A stretch of 64,000 bases of DNA from Actinophytocola glycyrrhizae (GTDB lineage: Bacteria > Actinomycetota > Actinomycetes > Mycobacteriales > Pseudonocardiaceae). The notes under the pieces are model-generated. The model had not been told where the DNA came from and did not search any database. It was given only the letters and a program-made list of their open reading frames with translations. The DNA lies in the NCBI RefSeq assembly GCF_042653545.1, contig NZ_JBHSIS010000024.1:62001-126000 (forward strand), written 5' to 3'. The position numbers and the translations under genes were made by a program. Positions 7,710-16,044 of this stretch are shown piece by piece (position 1 is the first letter of the stretch; each line of letters begins with the position of its first letter).

Positions 7710-9046
7710 CGCTGTGCTCTGATCAGGTCTCGGTACCAATGGAAGGAGTCCTTCTTCGTGCGGGCGAGGGTGTCGTAGTCGACGTGCACGAGCCCGAACC
7801 GTTGCGAGTACCCCGCCGCCCACTCGAAGTTGTCTACAATGGACCACACGAAGTAGCCGCGCACGTCGATCCCGTCGGCGATCGCCTGGTGCAGCGCGCG
7901 CACGTGCCCGTCGAGGTAGTCGACGCGGCGCTGGTCGTGCACCTCGTCGTGGTAGGCGCAGCCGCTCTCGGTGATGTGGACCGGCGGCAGGTGGTCGCCG
8001 TAGCGGTCGGCGAGCATGGTGAGCGTCTGGCGCAGCCCGTCCGGCACGACGGGCCACCCGAAGTCGGTGACCGGGTACCCGTCGATCGCCGGGAAGTCGA
8101 ACGGCAGCCCAGGCGGCAGGACGGCCCCGTCGATGACGGTCTCCCGGCCCGAGGGCGCCGCGACCCTGCTGGGCAGGTAGTAGTTGACGCCGTACCAGTC
8201 CAGCGGCTCGGCGATGATCGCCAGGTCCTCGGCGACGGGCCCCGGCATGGCGGCGGCCAGCTCGTCGGTGGGGTACCGGCCGGTGAGCACCGGCGCGGCG
8301 AACATGTCGTTGACGAGCACGTCGTAGAGGTCGGCGGCACCGCGGTCGGCCGGGCTGTCGGACGCGGGCCAGACCGGCACGTGGTGGTTGGCGATGCCGA
8401 CGCTCGTGGCACCGTTCGCCCGCAGCGCTCTCGTGGCGAGCCCGTGCGCGAGCAGCTGGTGGTGCGCGACGGGAAGTGCCTCGAACATCAGCTCCCGCCC
8501 CGGCGCGTGCGCCCCGACGGCGTACCCGAAGAGCGTGACCACCATGGGTTCGTTGAGCGGCATCCACATCCGCACCCGGTCCCCGAGCCGCGCGGCCACG
8601 ACGTCGGCGTAGTCGGCGAACCGGAAGGCGGTGTCCCTGGCGAGCCAGCCCCCGGCGTCCTCGACCGCCTGCGGCGTGTCCCAGTGGTAGAGCGTGACCG
8701 CGGGCGCGATGCCGTTGGCGCACAACTCGTCGACGAGCCGGTCGTAGAAGTCGAGGCCCTTCCGGTTGACCTCCCCGTGCCCGGCGGGGAGGACCCGTGG
8801 CCAGGAGACGGAGAAGCGGTAGGCCCCGACCCCCAGCTCCGCCATGAGAGCCACGTCCTCGGAGTACCGGTGGTAGTGGTCGGTGGCGACCCGCCCGGTG
8901 TCCCCGCCTGCGACCCGCCCGGGCACGGCGGCGAAGGTGTCCCATGTGGACGGACCACGCCCGTCCTCGTCGACCGCCCCCTCGATCTGGTAGGCCGAAC
9001 TGGACACGCCCCAGAGAAACCCCTCAGGAAACTGTGGCAACGTCAT
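7706..9046 (-). CDS. bglA: Family GH1 beta-glucosidase
   Basis: A 446-aa cytosolic retaining beta-glycosidase of normal family length with no signal peptide. The N-terminal signature FPEGFLWGVSSSAYQIEGA is at residues 6-24. The acid/base glutamate is E166 in the LNEP motif. The nucleophile is E360 in ITESG, where the family usually has ITENG, so the residue after the nucleophile is substituted. It hydrolyses terminal beta-glucosides such as cellobiose, with exact preference unknown. ATG 9046 is preceded by GAAGGA at 10 nt. A longer frame to 9103 has no ribosome site. No CebR-like operator is seen upstream, unlike the sugar dehydrogenase at 28.3-29.5 kb. Confidence 0.92.
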   Translation of the reverse strand: MTLPQFPEGFLWGVSSSAYQIEGAVDEDGRGPSTWDTFAAVPGRVAGGDTGRVATDHYHRYSEDVALMAELGVGAYRFSVSWPRVLPAGHGEVNRKGLDFYDRLVDELCANGIAPAVTLYHWDTPQAVEDAGGWLARDTAFRFADYADVVAARLGDRVRMWMPLNEPMVVTLFGYAVGAHAPGRELMFEALPVAHHQLLAHGLATRALRANGATSVGIANHHVPVWPASDSPADRGAADLYDVLVNDMFAAPVLTGRYPTDELAAAMPGPVAEDLAIIAEPLDWYGVNYYLPSRVAAPSGRETVIDGAVLPPGLPFDFPAIDGYPVTDFGWPVVPDGLRQTLTMLADRYGDHLPPVHITESGCAYHDEVHDQRRVDYLDGHVRALHQAIADGIDVRGYFVWSIVDNFEWAAGYSQRFGLVHVDYDTLARTKKDSFHWYRDLIRAQR

Positions 9047-9178
9047 CGCGGTGTCGTCCTTCACCGGAGCAGGGAGAGCGCGAGCCAGCTTGGACGCCAC
9101 CACCCCGCCAGGTCAAGCCCATGATCGATCCAGGCGGCACCGCCTACCCGCTCGCCACGCAAGGCCCTCGCGCGGCGA

Positions 9179-9302
9179 GTTGTCCACAGCCGCACCAGTT
9201 GTCCACAAGCAAGATCCACAACGCCCCGGCTGTCGGTGGACACCGGTAGACTGGCAAGGCGGGTGGCCCCCGGGTTCGGGTGGGGGCTGCCTTCCGGGCG
9301 GT
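9179..9302 (+). repeat. DnaA-box-bearing intergenic repeat, copy 1
   Basis: Two perfect TTGTCCACA nonamers (9180-9188 and 9199-9207, 19 bp start to start) are followed by a conserved stretch with GGTAGACTGGCAAGGCGGG and CCCCCGGGTTCGGGTGGGGG. The same arrangement, in reverse orientation and with the same 19-bp box spacing, is at 42118-42247. TTGTCCACA is the preferred DnaA box of high-GC actinobacteria. This is not an origin: there is no dnaA/dnaN neighbourhood or box cluster. A DnaA-titrating or transposon-derived repeat is possible. Confidence 0.65.
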
Positions 9303-9329
9303 TTCGGCGAAGACGGTGTCCGGTCGCGG

Positions 9330-9560
9330 TCAGCGGTCGGTGGGCCATTCGGAGGCGAGCACGGCCCACACCTCCACGTCGTGCCGCACCCCGTGCAGCG
9401 AGAACGCCTCCCGCAGCGTCCCCTCCCTGGTCATCCCCAACCGGCGCGCGACAGCGCTGCTCCGCGTGTTCGCGCTCGGGCACCGCCACTCCACCCGGTG
9501 CATGCCCCGCTCCCGGAACGCCCAGTCGATCATCGCGGTCGACGCGCGGGTGACCAGCAA
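9330..9560 (-). pseudogene. Truncated GNAT (RimJ/RimL-type) acetyltransferase, C-terminal half only
   Basis: The minus-strand frame ending at 9330 encodes the C-terminal ~75 residues of a RimJ/RimL-like N-acetyltransferase: VTRASTAMIDWAFRERGMHR, then NTRSSAVARRLGMTREGTLR, then the HDVEVWAVLASEW ending. The N-terminal half and acetyl-CoA loop start (normally ...GRG) are absent. Similarity stops near 9560, where unrelated sequence begins. The break probably marks the left edge of the accessory island that runs to the tRNA-Lys. Confidence 0.7.
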
Positions 9561-9759
9561 GGGCCACGCGCCGACCGGAGCGGAACTGGACCGGATCGCG
9601 GGTAAGAACAACTACGGCCGGAAGGTACTGCACAGGTGGCAGCAAGCTGGGAACCTGCCACCCGCCATCGGCGGCCCACGCAGCCTTGACGAACGACCGC
9701 TGCGGTTGGACCCGGCATACCCCTCGTCCGAGGTGACTTCGAAACCCACGTCGGCGTAG
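9550..9759 (+). pseudogene. Possible mobile-element protein remnant
   Basis: A 69-codon plus-strand frame contains GHAPTGAELDRIAGKNNYGR followed by KVLHRWQQAGNLP, a helix-turn-helix-like C-terminal segment. I associate this, from memory, with plasmid/integrative-element proteins of Pseudonocardiaceae (DUF2637/SpdA-like tails). No start or N-terminal domain is present and the frame begins at the point where the GNAT gene is cut. It is best read as a leftover of the element that entered here. The identity is tentative. Confidence 0.3.
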
Positions 9760-10232
9760 TGCACCATGGGCTGGTGAGCTTGCCTCCAGCCGTTGACCCC
9801 GCCGTGAGCGCGCGGATGTCGAACACCCGTGGACGCGACACTTCTCCGGAGATGGCGGTCCGTCGCGCGCTTCACCGGATGGGGCTGCGGTATCGGGTGA
9901 ACTATCGCCCAGTCCCTGGAGTTCGACGGACAGTCGACATCGTGTTCACCAAACAGCGGATCGCAGTTTTGATCGACGGATGCTTCTGGCACGGCTGTCC
10001 GGAGCACTACCGCCCAGCGACAGGCAGCCGCAGCCGGTTCTGGGCCGACAAGATCGAAGGCAACCAGCGTCGGGACCGCGAATCTTCGGAAGTGTTCAGT
10101 TCAGCGGGCTGGCTAGTACTTCGATTCTGGGAGCACGAAGATCCCGTGACCGTGGCCAACCGAATCTCTTCGGCGGTCCACGAAGCCACCCATCGCACTA
10201 CAAGCCTGGCTTCCGTGTCACCGCATACGTGA
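9759..10232 (+). CDS. vsr: Very-short-patch-repair endonuclease (Vsr)
   Basis: A 157-aa mismatch endonuclease. Family motifs are MSNTRGRDTSPE (20-31), the catalytic aspartate D60 in RRTVDIVF, IDGCFWHGCP (72-81), ADKIEGNQRRD (96-106) and VLRFWEHE near 120. Vsr nicks next to T:G mismatches left by deamination of 5-methylcytosine and normally accompanies a cytosine-C5 methyltransferase. One lies at 14.8-16.0 kb, at the other end of the cluster. It is transcribed towards the 10198-10803 gene and overlaps its 3' end by 35 bp. The start could be ATG 9759 or GTG 9774. The lower GC than the flanks fits acquisition with the island. Confidence 0.9.
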   Translation: MHHGLVSLPPAVDPAVSARMSNTRGRDTSPEMAVRRALHRMGLRYRVNYRPVPGVRRTVDIVFTKQRIAVLIDGCFWHGCPEHYRPATGSRSRFWADKIEGNQRRDRESSEVFSSAGWLVLRFWEHEDPVTVANRISSAVHEATHRTTSLASVSPHT

Positions 10233-10803
10233 CTTGTTCGCAGTCCGCGCCGACGATGTCGCATAGCGCTTTTACCAACTTCCAGTCGTCGGCGGGCAGC
10301 CGCGCGCTGTTCGGCTTCGTGACGACGACGGTGATTGGCTTCGACGAGTCCCCGGCACGGACCAGACAGGAGTTCCAGATCAGCCCCTGGAGAGCGCTTA
10401 GTGGCCCCCAGATCACGAACATCGACTGGCCATCGGGACACTCGGCGAAGCACCTCATGGGCTTCTCCTCGATGGTGTCTGGCTTAGGCAACCACTGATC
10501 TCCGAGCGCGAGGCGCACCACGGACTCGGGTCCGGGATACGCCCTTTTCGTGAAGGACGCGATCGGCCCGATCCCCTCCAACGCCCGCCGGTACTCCTTA
10601 GCCGGGCCATCCTTGATCCAGACCCTGACCTTCTCTGCTGGCATGTACGGCGACAGCCGCCCCCCGATCTTCGGGTCTTTCACGAAGCGGTCGTACATCT
10701 CGCTAGCGGCGCTCGAGGACACTTCCTCCCATCGCGCCACGTCGAGCCGTCGCACTACTTCCTCGATGACCGCAGTGCGCACGTCGGCCGGGACCTTGGC
10801 CAC
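10198..10803 (-). CDS. Unrecognised 201-aa protein, last gene of the methyltransferase-ATPase-helicase operon
   Basis: I do not recognise this protein. It has no signal peptide or membrane helix. The N-terminal third is helical (DVRTAVIEEVVRRLDVARWE). The central part has FVIWGPLSALQGLIWNSCLV around residue 135, and the C-terminal part is alternating helix and strand. No PD-(D/E)XK or HNH pattern is evident. The GTG start at 10803 shares one base with the TAG of the helicase gene (TAGTG), so it is almost certainly co-translated with the defence-type operon. A specificity subunit, inhibitor or effector are all possible, and nothing visible decides. Confidence 0.75.
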   Translation of the reverse strand: MAKVPADVRTAVIEEVVRRLDVARWEEVSSSAASEMYDRFVKDPKIGGRLSPYMPAEKVRVWIKDGPAKEYRRALEGIGPIASFTKRAYPGPESVVRLALGDQWLPKPDTIEEKPMRCFAECPDGQSMFVIWGPLSALQGLIWNSCLVRAGDSSKPITVVVTKPNSARLPADDWKLVKALCDIVGADCEQVTYAVTRKPGL

Positions 10804-12455
10804 TAAACCCCCTCGATCGGCGGGAACTCGAGTCGCACGTTGTCGTCGGCACCGCCCAGGTCACCGACATCGGCCATCCATTGTTCGAGCAGATCGCGCA
10901 CGTGCAGATCCTCGAAGACGAACTGGTTGTGTCCAATCGAGACGTGCTCGATCTCATCCTCGGACACTTGCTCGCGCATGTCGTAGACCTCCGCCAGTCG
11001 TCTGATGTCGCTGACGAAGTCGAGGACCTCTACGTGGGTCTTTCCCTTACGGAGTCGTAGGCCACGCCCGAGCTGCTGGACGAAGATTCGCCGGCTGTGG
11101 GTGACTCGCGCGAAGCACAGGATGTTCACATCGGGGACGTCGACCCCTTCATTGAGGATGTCCACCGCCACCAAGATCGGGACCTCACCGGAGCGGAAAT
11201 TCAGGAGCCGCTCCCGCCGTTCTCGACTCTTCAGGTTCGCGTGGAGAGTCGCGGTCCGCTCCCACCCTGGGCGGAGTGCGATCAGATCGCGCATCCGCTC
11301 CGCGTGCTCAATGGTTTGGCAGAAGATGATGGCGCGTGGGTTCGTCGTCTGGTCCCAGACCTTCTCCAGGCGCTCCTTGACGGCGTCGTCCCGCTCGGGG
11401 ATGAAGAGACGCTTGTTCAGGTCCTTGATGGTGTAGCCGTGCTCTGAGGCATCGCGAATGAAGTCCCAGTCGATGTTGTCCGCGAACACCCGGTACTTGA
11501 CCTCCGCTAGATAGCCGAGCTTCATACCTTGCGAGATCGACACTCGTACGACCGGCTCACCGAAGGTCTGCTCGATGTCGTATTTGTCGCCTCGCCATGG
11601 CGTCGCGGTTACGCCGAGCCGCTTCGCCTCCGGTAGGCGGTCGAGCATCGTGGCGTAGTTGCCGGTTTCTCCGACATGGTGCGCCTCGTCGACGATGACG
11701 AGCCCGGGTGAGTAGCCGGCCTCGATGTAGTCGCGGGCGGTCGGAGCGACACCAAAGGTCACTCCCGGGAGCGAATTCGGCTTAGACGTTCCGTGCAGAA
11801 GGCGCGTGGGGATGTGCTTTGGAACATCACGCCACATTGCGCGTTCGAGCTGTTCGACTAGGTCAACCATATGTGCGGTGACCAGCACCTGCGCACCTGG
11901 GTTTGCCAGCAGGAAGCGCCTAAGTACCCGGCCGGCAACGACGGTCTTACCGAGCCCGGTGGCGAGGTAAACCAGCGCCTCACCGGTGTCGCTGAGCGCT
12001 CGCCATGACTCTTCGACCGCGCGCTCCTGATAAAGGTGCAGGTTGAAAGGCTTAACGCTGTCCGGAACACGTTCGTAGAGGGTTGACAGCTGGCGCCCAC
12101 CCCAGAGCGTGATATTGATGCCAACGTCACGCAACGCTTGGGCACGCTCCTGCGCTTTTCGGATAAAGACCCGGTTCGTGACCACCACCGCACGATGGAT
12201 GCCGTAGTGCTGCATCGCTGCGTGCGCCTCGTCCACAGCGTCTGCGTCGACGGACCCCGACATCTTCCACTTCGCCTGGAAGATCCAATCCGCACCCTTT
12301 AGTCGACCGATCACGTCGGCGCCCTTGTCACCGGGGCCGTCGATGTTTACCACGTCGGTAAAGGCCATCAATCCGAGCAACCGCTCGAGCTGCCGCGTGA
12401 ACCCCTTCGGCCCTTCCTCTACGAGGAAGGGCGGATCGAGAAACGAGGTTGTCAT
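10803..12455 (-). CDS. Mrr-type nuclease fused to a DEAH superfamily II helicase
   Basis: A 550-aa protein. Residues ~15-110 form an Mrr-like PD-(D/E)XK restriction domain, with D47 in KGADVIG and Q60-x-K62 in FQAKWK as putative catalytic residues. The rest is an SF2 helicase: Walker A ATGLGKT (165-171), DEAHH (256-260), TATPW (283-287) and motif VI QLGRGLRLRK (461-470). The domain order is that of type I/III-like and predicted phage-restriction nucleases that track along DNA and cut. The ATG overlaps the ATPase stop (ATGA) and its own stop overlaps the next start. It is probably the restriction component of the system. Confidence 0.88.
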   Translation of the reverse strand: MTTSFLDPPFLVEEGPKGFTRQLERLLGLMAFTDVVNIDGPGDKGADVIGRLKGADWIFQAKWKMSGSVDADAVDEAHAAMQHYGIHRAVVVTNRVFIRKAQERAQALRDVGINITLWGGRQLSTLYERVPDSVKPFNLHLYQERAVEESWRALSDTGEALVYLATGLGKTVVAGRVLRRFLLANPGAQVLVTAHMVDLVEQLERAMWRDVPKHIPTRLLHGTSKPNSLPGVTFGVAPTARDYIEAGYSPGLVIVDEAHHVGETGNYATMLDRLPEAKRLGVTATPWRGDKYDIEQTFGEPVVRVSISQGMKLGYLAEVKYRVFADNIDWDFIRDASEHGYTIKDLNKRLFIPERDDAVKERLEKVWDQTTNPRAIIFCQTIEHAERMRDLIALRPGWERTATLHANLKSRERRERLLNFRSGEVPILVAVDILNEGVDVPDVNILCFARVTHSRRIFVQQLGRGLRLRKGKTHVEVLDFVSDIRRLAEVYDMREQVSEDEIEHVSIGHNQFVFEDLHVRDLLEQWMADVGDLGGADDNVRLEFPPIEGV

Positions 12456-14803
12456 GCGGACACGATCTCTGCGTCGAGCAGGTCGGCGGTTAGAAGCAGC
12501 CGACCCAACTCCAGCGTCTGAAGCGCTGGCGATCCCGCAGCCATCCGCCGCAGATCAGCGAGAAGCGCTCCGAGACGCGCCACCTGGTCTGCCCGCGTGT
12601 CCTCGCCGAGGGACGCGTAGGTGGTCCGGAACAACGCACCGTCCAGAACGAGTCTGGGGCTGTTCGTCACGAGGTCGTGGATGCCCTGCGCGCTTAGGTA
12701 CCGTGCGAACTCTCCGCTCACTACGGCGCCGCTCCAGTTGATGTCTGGTGCGATGCTCACGGCGTTGACTTCCGCAGCCCGGCGGGACTCACTGGACAGG
12801 GTGCTCCAGTACGTGTTCGAGTCCTTCGAAACGAGGTCAGCAAGACGCTCACGCATGTCATCAAGCAACGAGTCGGCCCGCGCTCGGACGGCGGCGGAGT
12901 TGACGCGGCGGTCGGGGAATTGTTCGAGAATCGACGTGACGAGTTGATCGATCGGTCCGTCGACCGAGTACACGTTCTTCAGTTGGGGAGCCGCGCAGAC
13001 CAGCGCGACGTTCATCGGTGACCAGCCGTAGTGAGCGATCAGGGTGGTGCCTCGATCGACGTATATCTCGACCTCGCCGGCGACGATCCGAATCGCGTAC
13101 GGCTGCTTCTGTCCGTCCCTGGTCAACTCGACACCGGACGTGACGTAAACGCGCAGCACTGGCTGCGCGTTCCCGATTCGCACTTCGCGGTCGGTGTCTG
13201 GCAGAAGGGTCGCAGCCGCTTGATATCGCGCGAAGCGCTCTTCCTCGGTCTCGGGCTTGATCGGCTCCGGCTCGTCGGCCTCGTGCTCCTCGCCAGACGC
13301 GCCGCCGGAGTCCTCATCGTCCTTGCCCAGGTGGGGTAGGCCTTCCTCGTCCAGCCAGCCGTCGTCATCGTCCGGTAGTGGCGGCGCGGGTGGCGGGCCG
13401 TTCTTGATCCGATCGTGATTCGCTGCCGCCTCGTACCACTTCTCGTCGGTCAGGTACTCGGGATCACCGTTGCGAAACTTCACGCCCCACGACTTGACGG
13501 CCTCGTGAATCGACGACTCGCCGTTCCCCGGGACGAGGTAACGAAGTCCGGGCTTGTTCTCTCGGTAGGCGTTGAAGAAGCGGCTCATCGGCGAGGTGTT
13601 CTCGTGCCCGACCAAGCGCTTCGCGTACTGCGGCCGCAGAGGCTCCGGACCGCGGACCTTTTCGACCATGAAGCGCCATTCCTGCGACGAGGTGTCGAAG
13701 TTGTTCTTCCGGACGTTCACTGGCGCGTGGTCGAGGTGTATCTCGCCGACAATCCTGCCCATGCCAAGCTCGATCGGGTATTCGAGCTCGAAGTCGCCGT
13801 CCGGGGTCTCCCAGTCGAACAGGGACTTGTCCTGGTAGGTGATCGCTCGGCCGTGACGCAGGAACGTCAGACCGAAGTCCGACTTATCGGCGTAGCGCTG
13901 GATGCCGAGCCAGCCCCAGATCCGTCGTTCGCGTTCTTCGATGTCGGTGCTCTCGCACTCGACGCACCTTTCGTAGGCCGAGGTGTACCAGCGGCCGCAG
14001 TTCATACAGGCGAAGGCGTTGGTGAGCCGGATGTCGATGTCGGCGACAGCTGGGACCTCGCCGCCCTTATAGGTCACCGAGCGGCTCGGATCCCAGATGC
14101 ACGGAAGATGCGGACTTACTGGGCGCTTGTTCACGTACAACCGTTGGTTGGCGCCGCGCATCAACTCCGCACCTGAGTGACCGCCCTGGGGGTCGCGAAG
14201 CATGTAGGTGTAGATGCGCCCGAGGTGGCCCATCGTCTCCTTGATCGCGCGCGTGCTCCTCAGCCGCGTCACCATGTCCTCGCGAAGGTTGGTGACCGTG
14301 ACAAGAGTGCCGTGCTCCTCGCGCGCCTTGTCCTCGTAACGCAGAGGCACCTCGTAGGTGGACTGGCGCTGCATCGCCGGGAGGTCGATGGCCGCGATGA
14401 CCCACTGACCATCGCCCCTTCTCCCGGTCCTGACCTCGGTCATGGTTCCCAACCGCGCTGTGGCGATGTTGAAGCCCATTCCGAACAGACCGAGGCTGCC
14501 GAAGCGCTGCTTACCCGACGTGCCAGCGCTGAGCGCGTCCTGCAACTGCTCCGGCGACATGCCGCGCCCGTTATCGCCCACCGAGATCTCCGAGGACTTG
14601 GAGACGACGCTGGAGGTCGGCAGGGTGATATCGATCCGCGGCTCCAGAGTCGGATCCTCGGCCGACGCCTCGACCAGTTCGTCCAGCGCGTTGTCGACCA
14701 ACTCGCCGAGACACTGGTGTAGTTGCAGGTCGACCTCGGCAATCATCTCCAGGATCCGCGGGGACGGCATGAGGTTGAGCGTGCTGGGCCGAGCCCCAGT
14801 CAT
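12452..14803 (-). CDS. GHKL (MORC/MutL-like) ATPase of a restriction-modification-type operon
   Basis: A 783-aa protein with an N-terminal Bergerat-fold ATPase: ELVDN at 34-38 (catalytic Glu and Asn), DNGRGM at 77-82, and GLFGMGFN at 105-112. A four-cysteine zinc ribbon (C266, C269, C280, C283) follows. A highly acidic, proline-rich linker (about residues 500-560) precedes a C-terminal helical region. Comparative genomics has linked MORC/MutL-like GHKL ATPases with cytosine methyltransferases, SF2 helicase-nucleases and Vsr, which is this gene set. The ATG at 14803 overlaps the methyltransferase stop (ATGA) and has GGAGGA upstream. Upstream in-frame codons are antisense of the methyltransferase. 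Confidence 0.85.
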   Translation of the reverse strand: MTGARPSTLNLMPSPRILEMIAEVDLQLHQCLGELVDNALDELVEASAEDPTLEPRIDITLPTSSVVSKSSEISVGDNGRGMSPEQLQDALSAGTSGKQRFGSLGLFGMGFNIATARLGTMTEVRTGRRGDGQWVIAAIDLPAMQRQSTYEVPLRYEDKAREEHGTLVTVTNLREDMVTRLRSTRAIKETMGHLGRIYTYMLRDPQGGHSGAELMRGANQRLYVNKRPVSPHLPCIWDPSRSVTYKGGEVPAVADIDIRLTNAFACMNCGRWYTSAYERCVECESTDIEERERRIWGWLGIQRYADKSDFGLTFLRHGRAITYQDKSLFDWETPDGDFELEYPIELGMGRIVGEIHLDHAPVNVRKNNFDTSSQEWRFMVEKVRGPEPLRPQYAKRLVGHENTSPMSRFFNAYRENKPGLRYLVPGNGESSIHEAVKSWGVKFRNGDPEYLTDEKWYEAAANHDRIKNGPPPAPPLPDDDDGWLDEEGLPHLGKDDEDSGGASGEEHEADEPEPIKPETEEERFARYQAAATLLPDTDREVRIGNAQPVLRVYVTSGVELTRDGQKQPYAIRIVAGEVEIYVDRGTTLIAHYGWSPMNVALVCAAPQLKNVYSVDGPIDQLVTSILEQFPDRRVNSAAVRARADSLLDDMRERLADLVSKDSNTYWSTLSSESRRAAEVNAVSIAPDINWSGAVVSGEFARYLSAQGIHDLVTNSPRLVLDGALFRTTYASLGEDTRADQVARLGALLADLRRMAAGSPALQTLELGRLLLTADLLDAEIVSA

Positions 14804-16044
14804 GAGGCGATCTCCTCCTTGATCAACGCCTTGTAAACGCTCTCGGCGACAATTTGCCCGAGCAGCACGGGGACCGCGTTGCCGATCTGACGCATCGCCT
14901 CTCCCCACGAACCGTGAAGCTCGTAGTCGTCGGGAAACGTCTGGAGGCGGGCGCTCTCACGGACCGTGAAGTACCGAATCGAGCCGTCGACGTTCCTGAG
15001 CATGTTCTCACCGCCAGGCACGCCATGGCCGCCCGCCTTTAGGGCCTTGGCGGGCATGTCCAGCGGGCTGCCCGTGTGACCTGGGTAAGACCGGGCTCCC
15101 GGCTGAAGCTCGTGATTAAGGACTGTCTGCGACCGCCCAAGGGTTGGCTCGGGCAGATTCGCTAGGGCATCGCGCACCGTGCGCCAGCGCTGGTGCGGTT
15201 CGTCACCAATGAGGTACTGGGGAACCTGCAGCTTTGGACGCTCCGGCCTCTTGCTCTTCGGAACTTCGTGCTCTTCCCAGTACTCGCCGGTAACCCACTG
15301 TGAATGAAGTAGGGCCCGCTTGGAGTGGCTGGCGGTGGGGAAACTCCACTCGACGTCGAGGTCCCCACGGAAGCCTACGATAAAGACCCGGTGTCGCTGC
15401 TGGGGTACGCCGTAGTCTGCCGCATTCACGAGCGTCGGCACGACGTGGTAGTTGAGGTCGTAGCTTTGACGGTTCTCAATCGCCGCGCGCAGCCGCTCTA
15501 GATGGTCGATCCACTCTTCGCCCCGCTTGGCGGTCACGGTCGGTAGCGCAAGCCTGAGCTGGATGTACTCGTAGTAATCGGCGAAGGCCGTGCGGGTGAG
15601 CCCTCGGACGTTCTCGATGATGAAAGCCTGCGGCTCCAGGCCAGCGATGATCTCCGCAGTCGCGGGGAACATGTCCCGAGGATCATCTGCGGCTTTGGCC
15701 AGGCCACCTGTGGAAAACGGCTGACAAGGAGGCCCACCGGCTACCAGCGTGACATCTTCGGTCACCACCGACCATTCGAACTTGCGTACGTCACCCTCGT
15801 AGACGTTCCAGTCGGCGACGAGTTCGTGACCTCGCCTTTTGTTCTCCCGAACCGTGTCACATGCCCACTTGTCGCGTTCCACTGTGGCCACCGACTTGAA
15901 CCCCGCCATCTGGCATCCAAGAGCCAGCCCGCCCGCACCGGCGAAGAGCTCCACGCTCGTGAGTCGAGTCGACGTGTTCTCGACGGCGGGGAGATCCGAC
16001 AGGTCTGCGGAGGGGACGACGGGGGCGACCGCAGTCTTGGACAT
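14800..16044 (-). CDS. dcm: DNA (cytosine-5-) methyltransferase
   Basis: A 414-aa C5 methyltransferase. Motif I FAGAGG (34-39), motif IV PPCQPFS (105-111, catalytic C107), motif VI ENV (144-146), motif VIII QQRHR (215-219) and motif X IGNAVP (near 388) are all present, so the enzyme looks intact. The variable target-recognition region lies between ~240 and 350. The target is unknown, and Vsr in the cluster points to a site prone to 5mC deamination. ATG 16044 is preceded by GAAGGAAG. It is the first gene of a four-gene operon with 4-, 4- and 1-nt overlaps. Confidence 0.95.
   Translation of the reverse strand: MSKTAVAPVVPSADLSDLPAVENTSTRLTSVELFAGAGGLALGCQMAGFKSVATVERDKWACDTVRENKRRGHELVADWNVYEGDVRKFEWSVVTEDVTLVAGGPPCQPFSTGGLAKAADDPRDMFPATAEIIAGLEPQAFIIENVRGLTRTAFADYYEYIQLRLALPTVTAKRGEEWIDHLERLRAAIENRQSYDLNYHVVPTLVNAADYGVPQQRHRVFIVGFRGDLDVEWSFPTASHSKRALLHSQWVTGEYWEEHEVPKSKRPERPKLQVPQYLIGDEPHQRWRTVRDALANLPEPTLGRSQTVLNHELQPGARSYPGHTGSPLDMPAKALKAGGHGVPGGENMLRNVDGSIRYFTVRESARLQTFPDDYELHGSWGEAMRQIGNAVPVLLGQIVAESVYKALIKEEIAS

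Noticed and set aside
9179..9302. Chromosomal origin because of two DnaA boxes
   Set aside because: Only two boxes, no dnaA/dnaN genes, and the same element recurs at 42 kb. It is a repeat, not oriC.
9545..9775. Direct repeat of the tRNA-Lys 3' end as an attL site
   Set aside because: I searched by eye for the tRNA T-arm and acceptor sequence near the left edge and found none.
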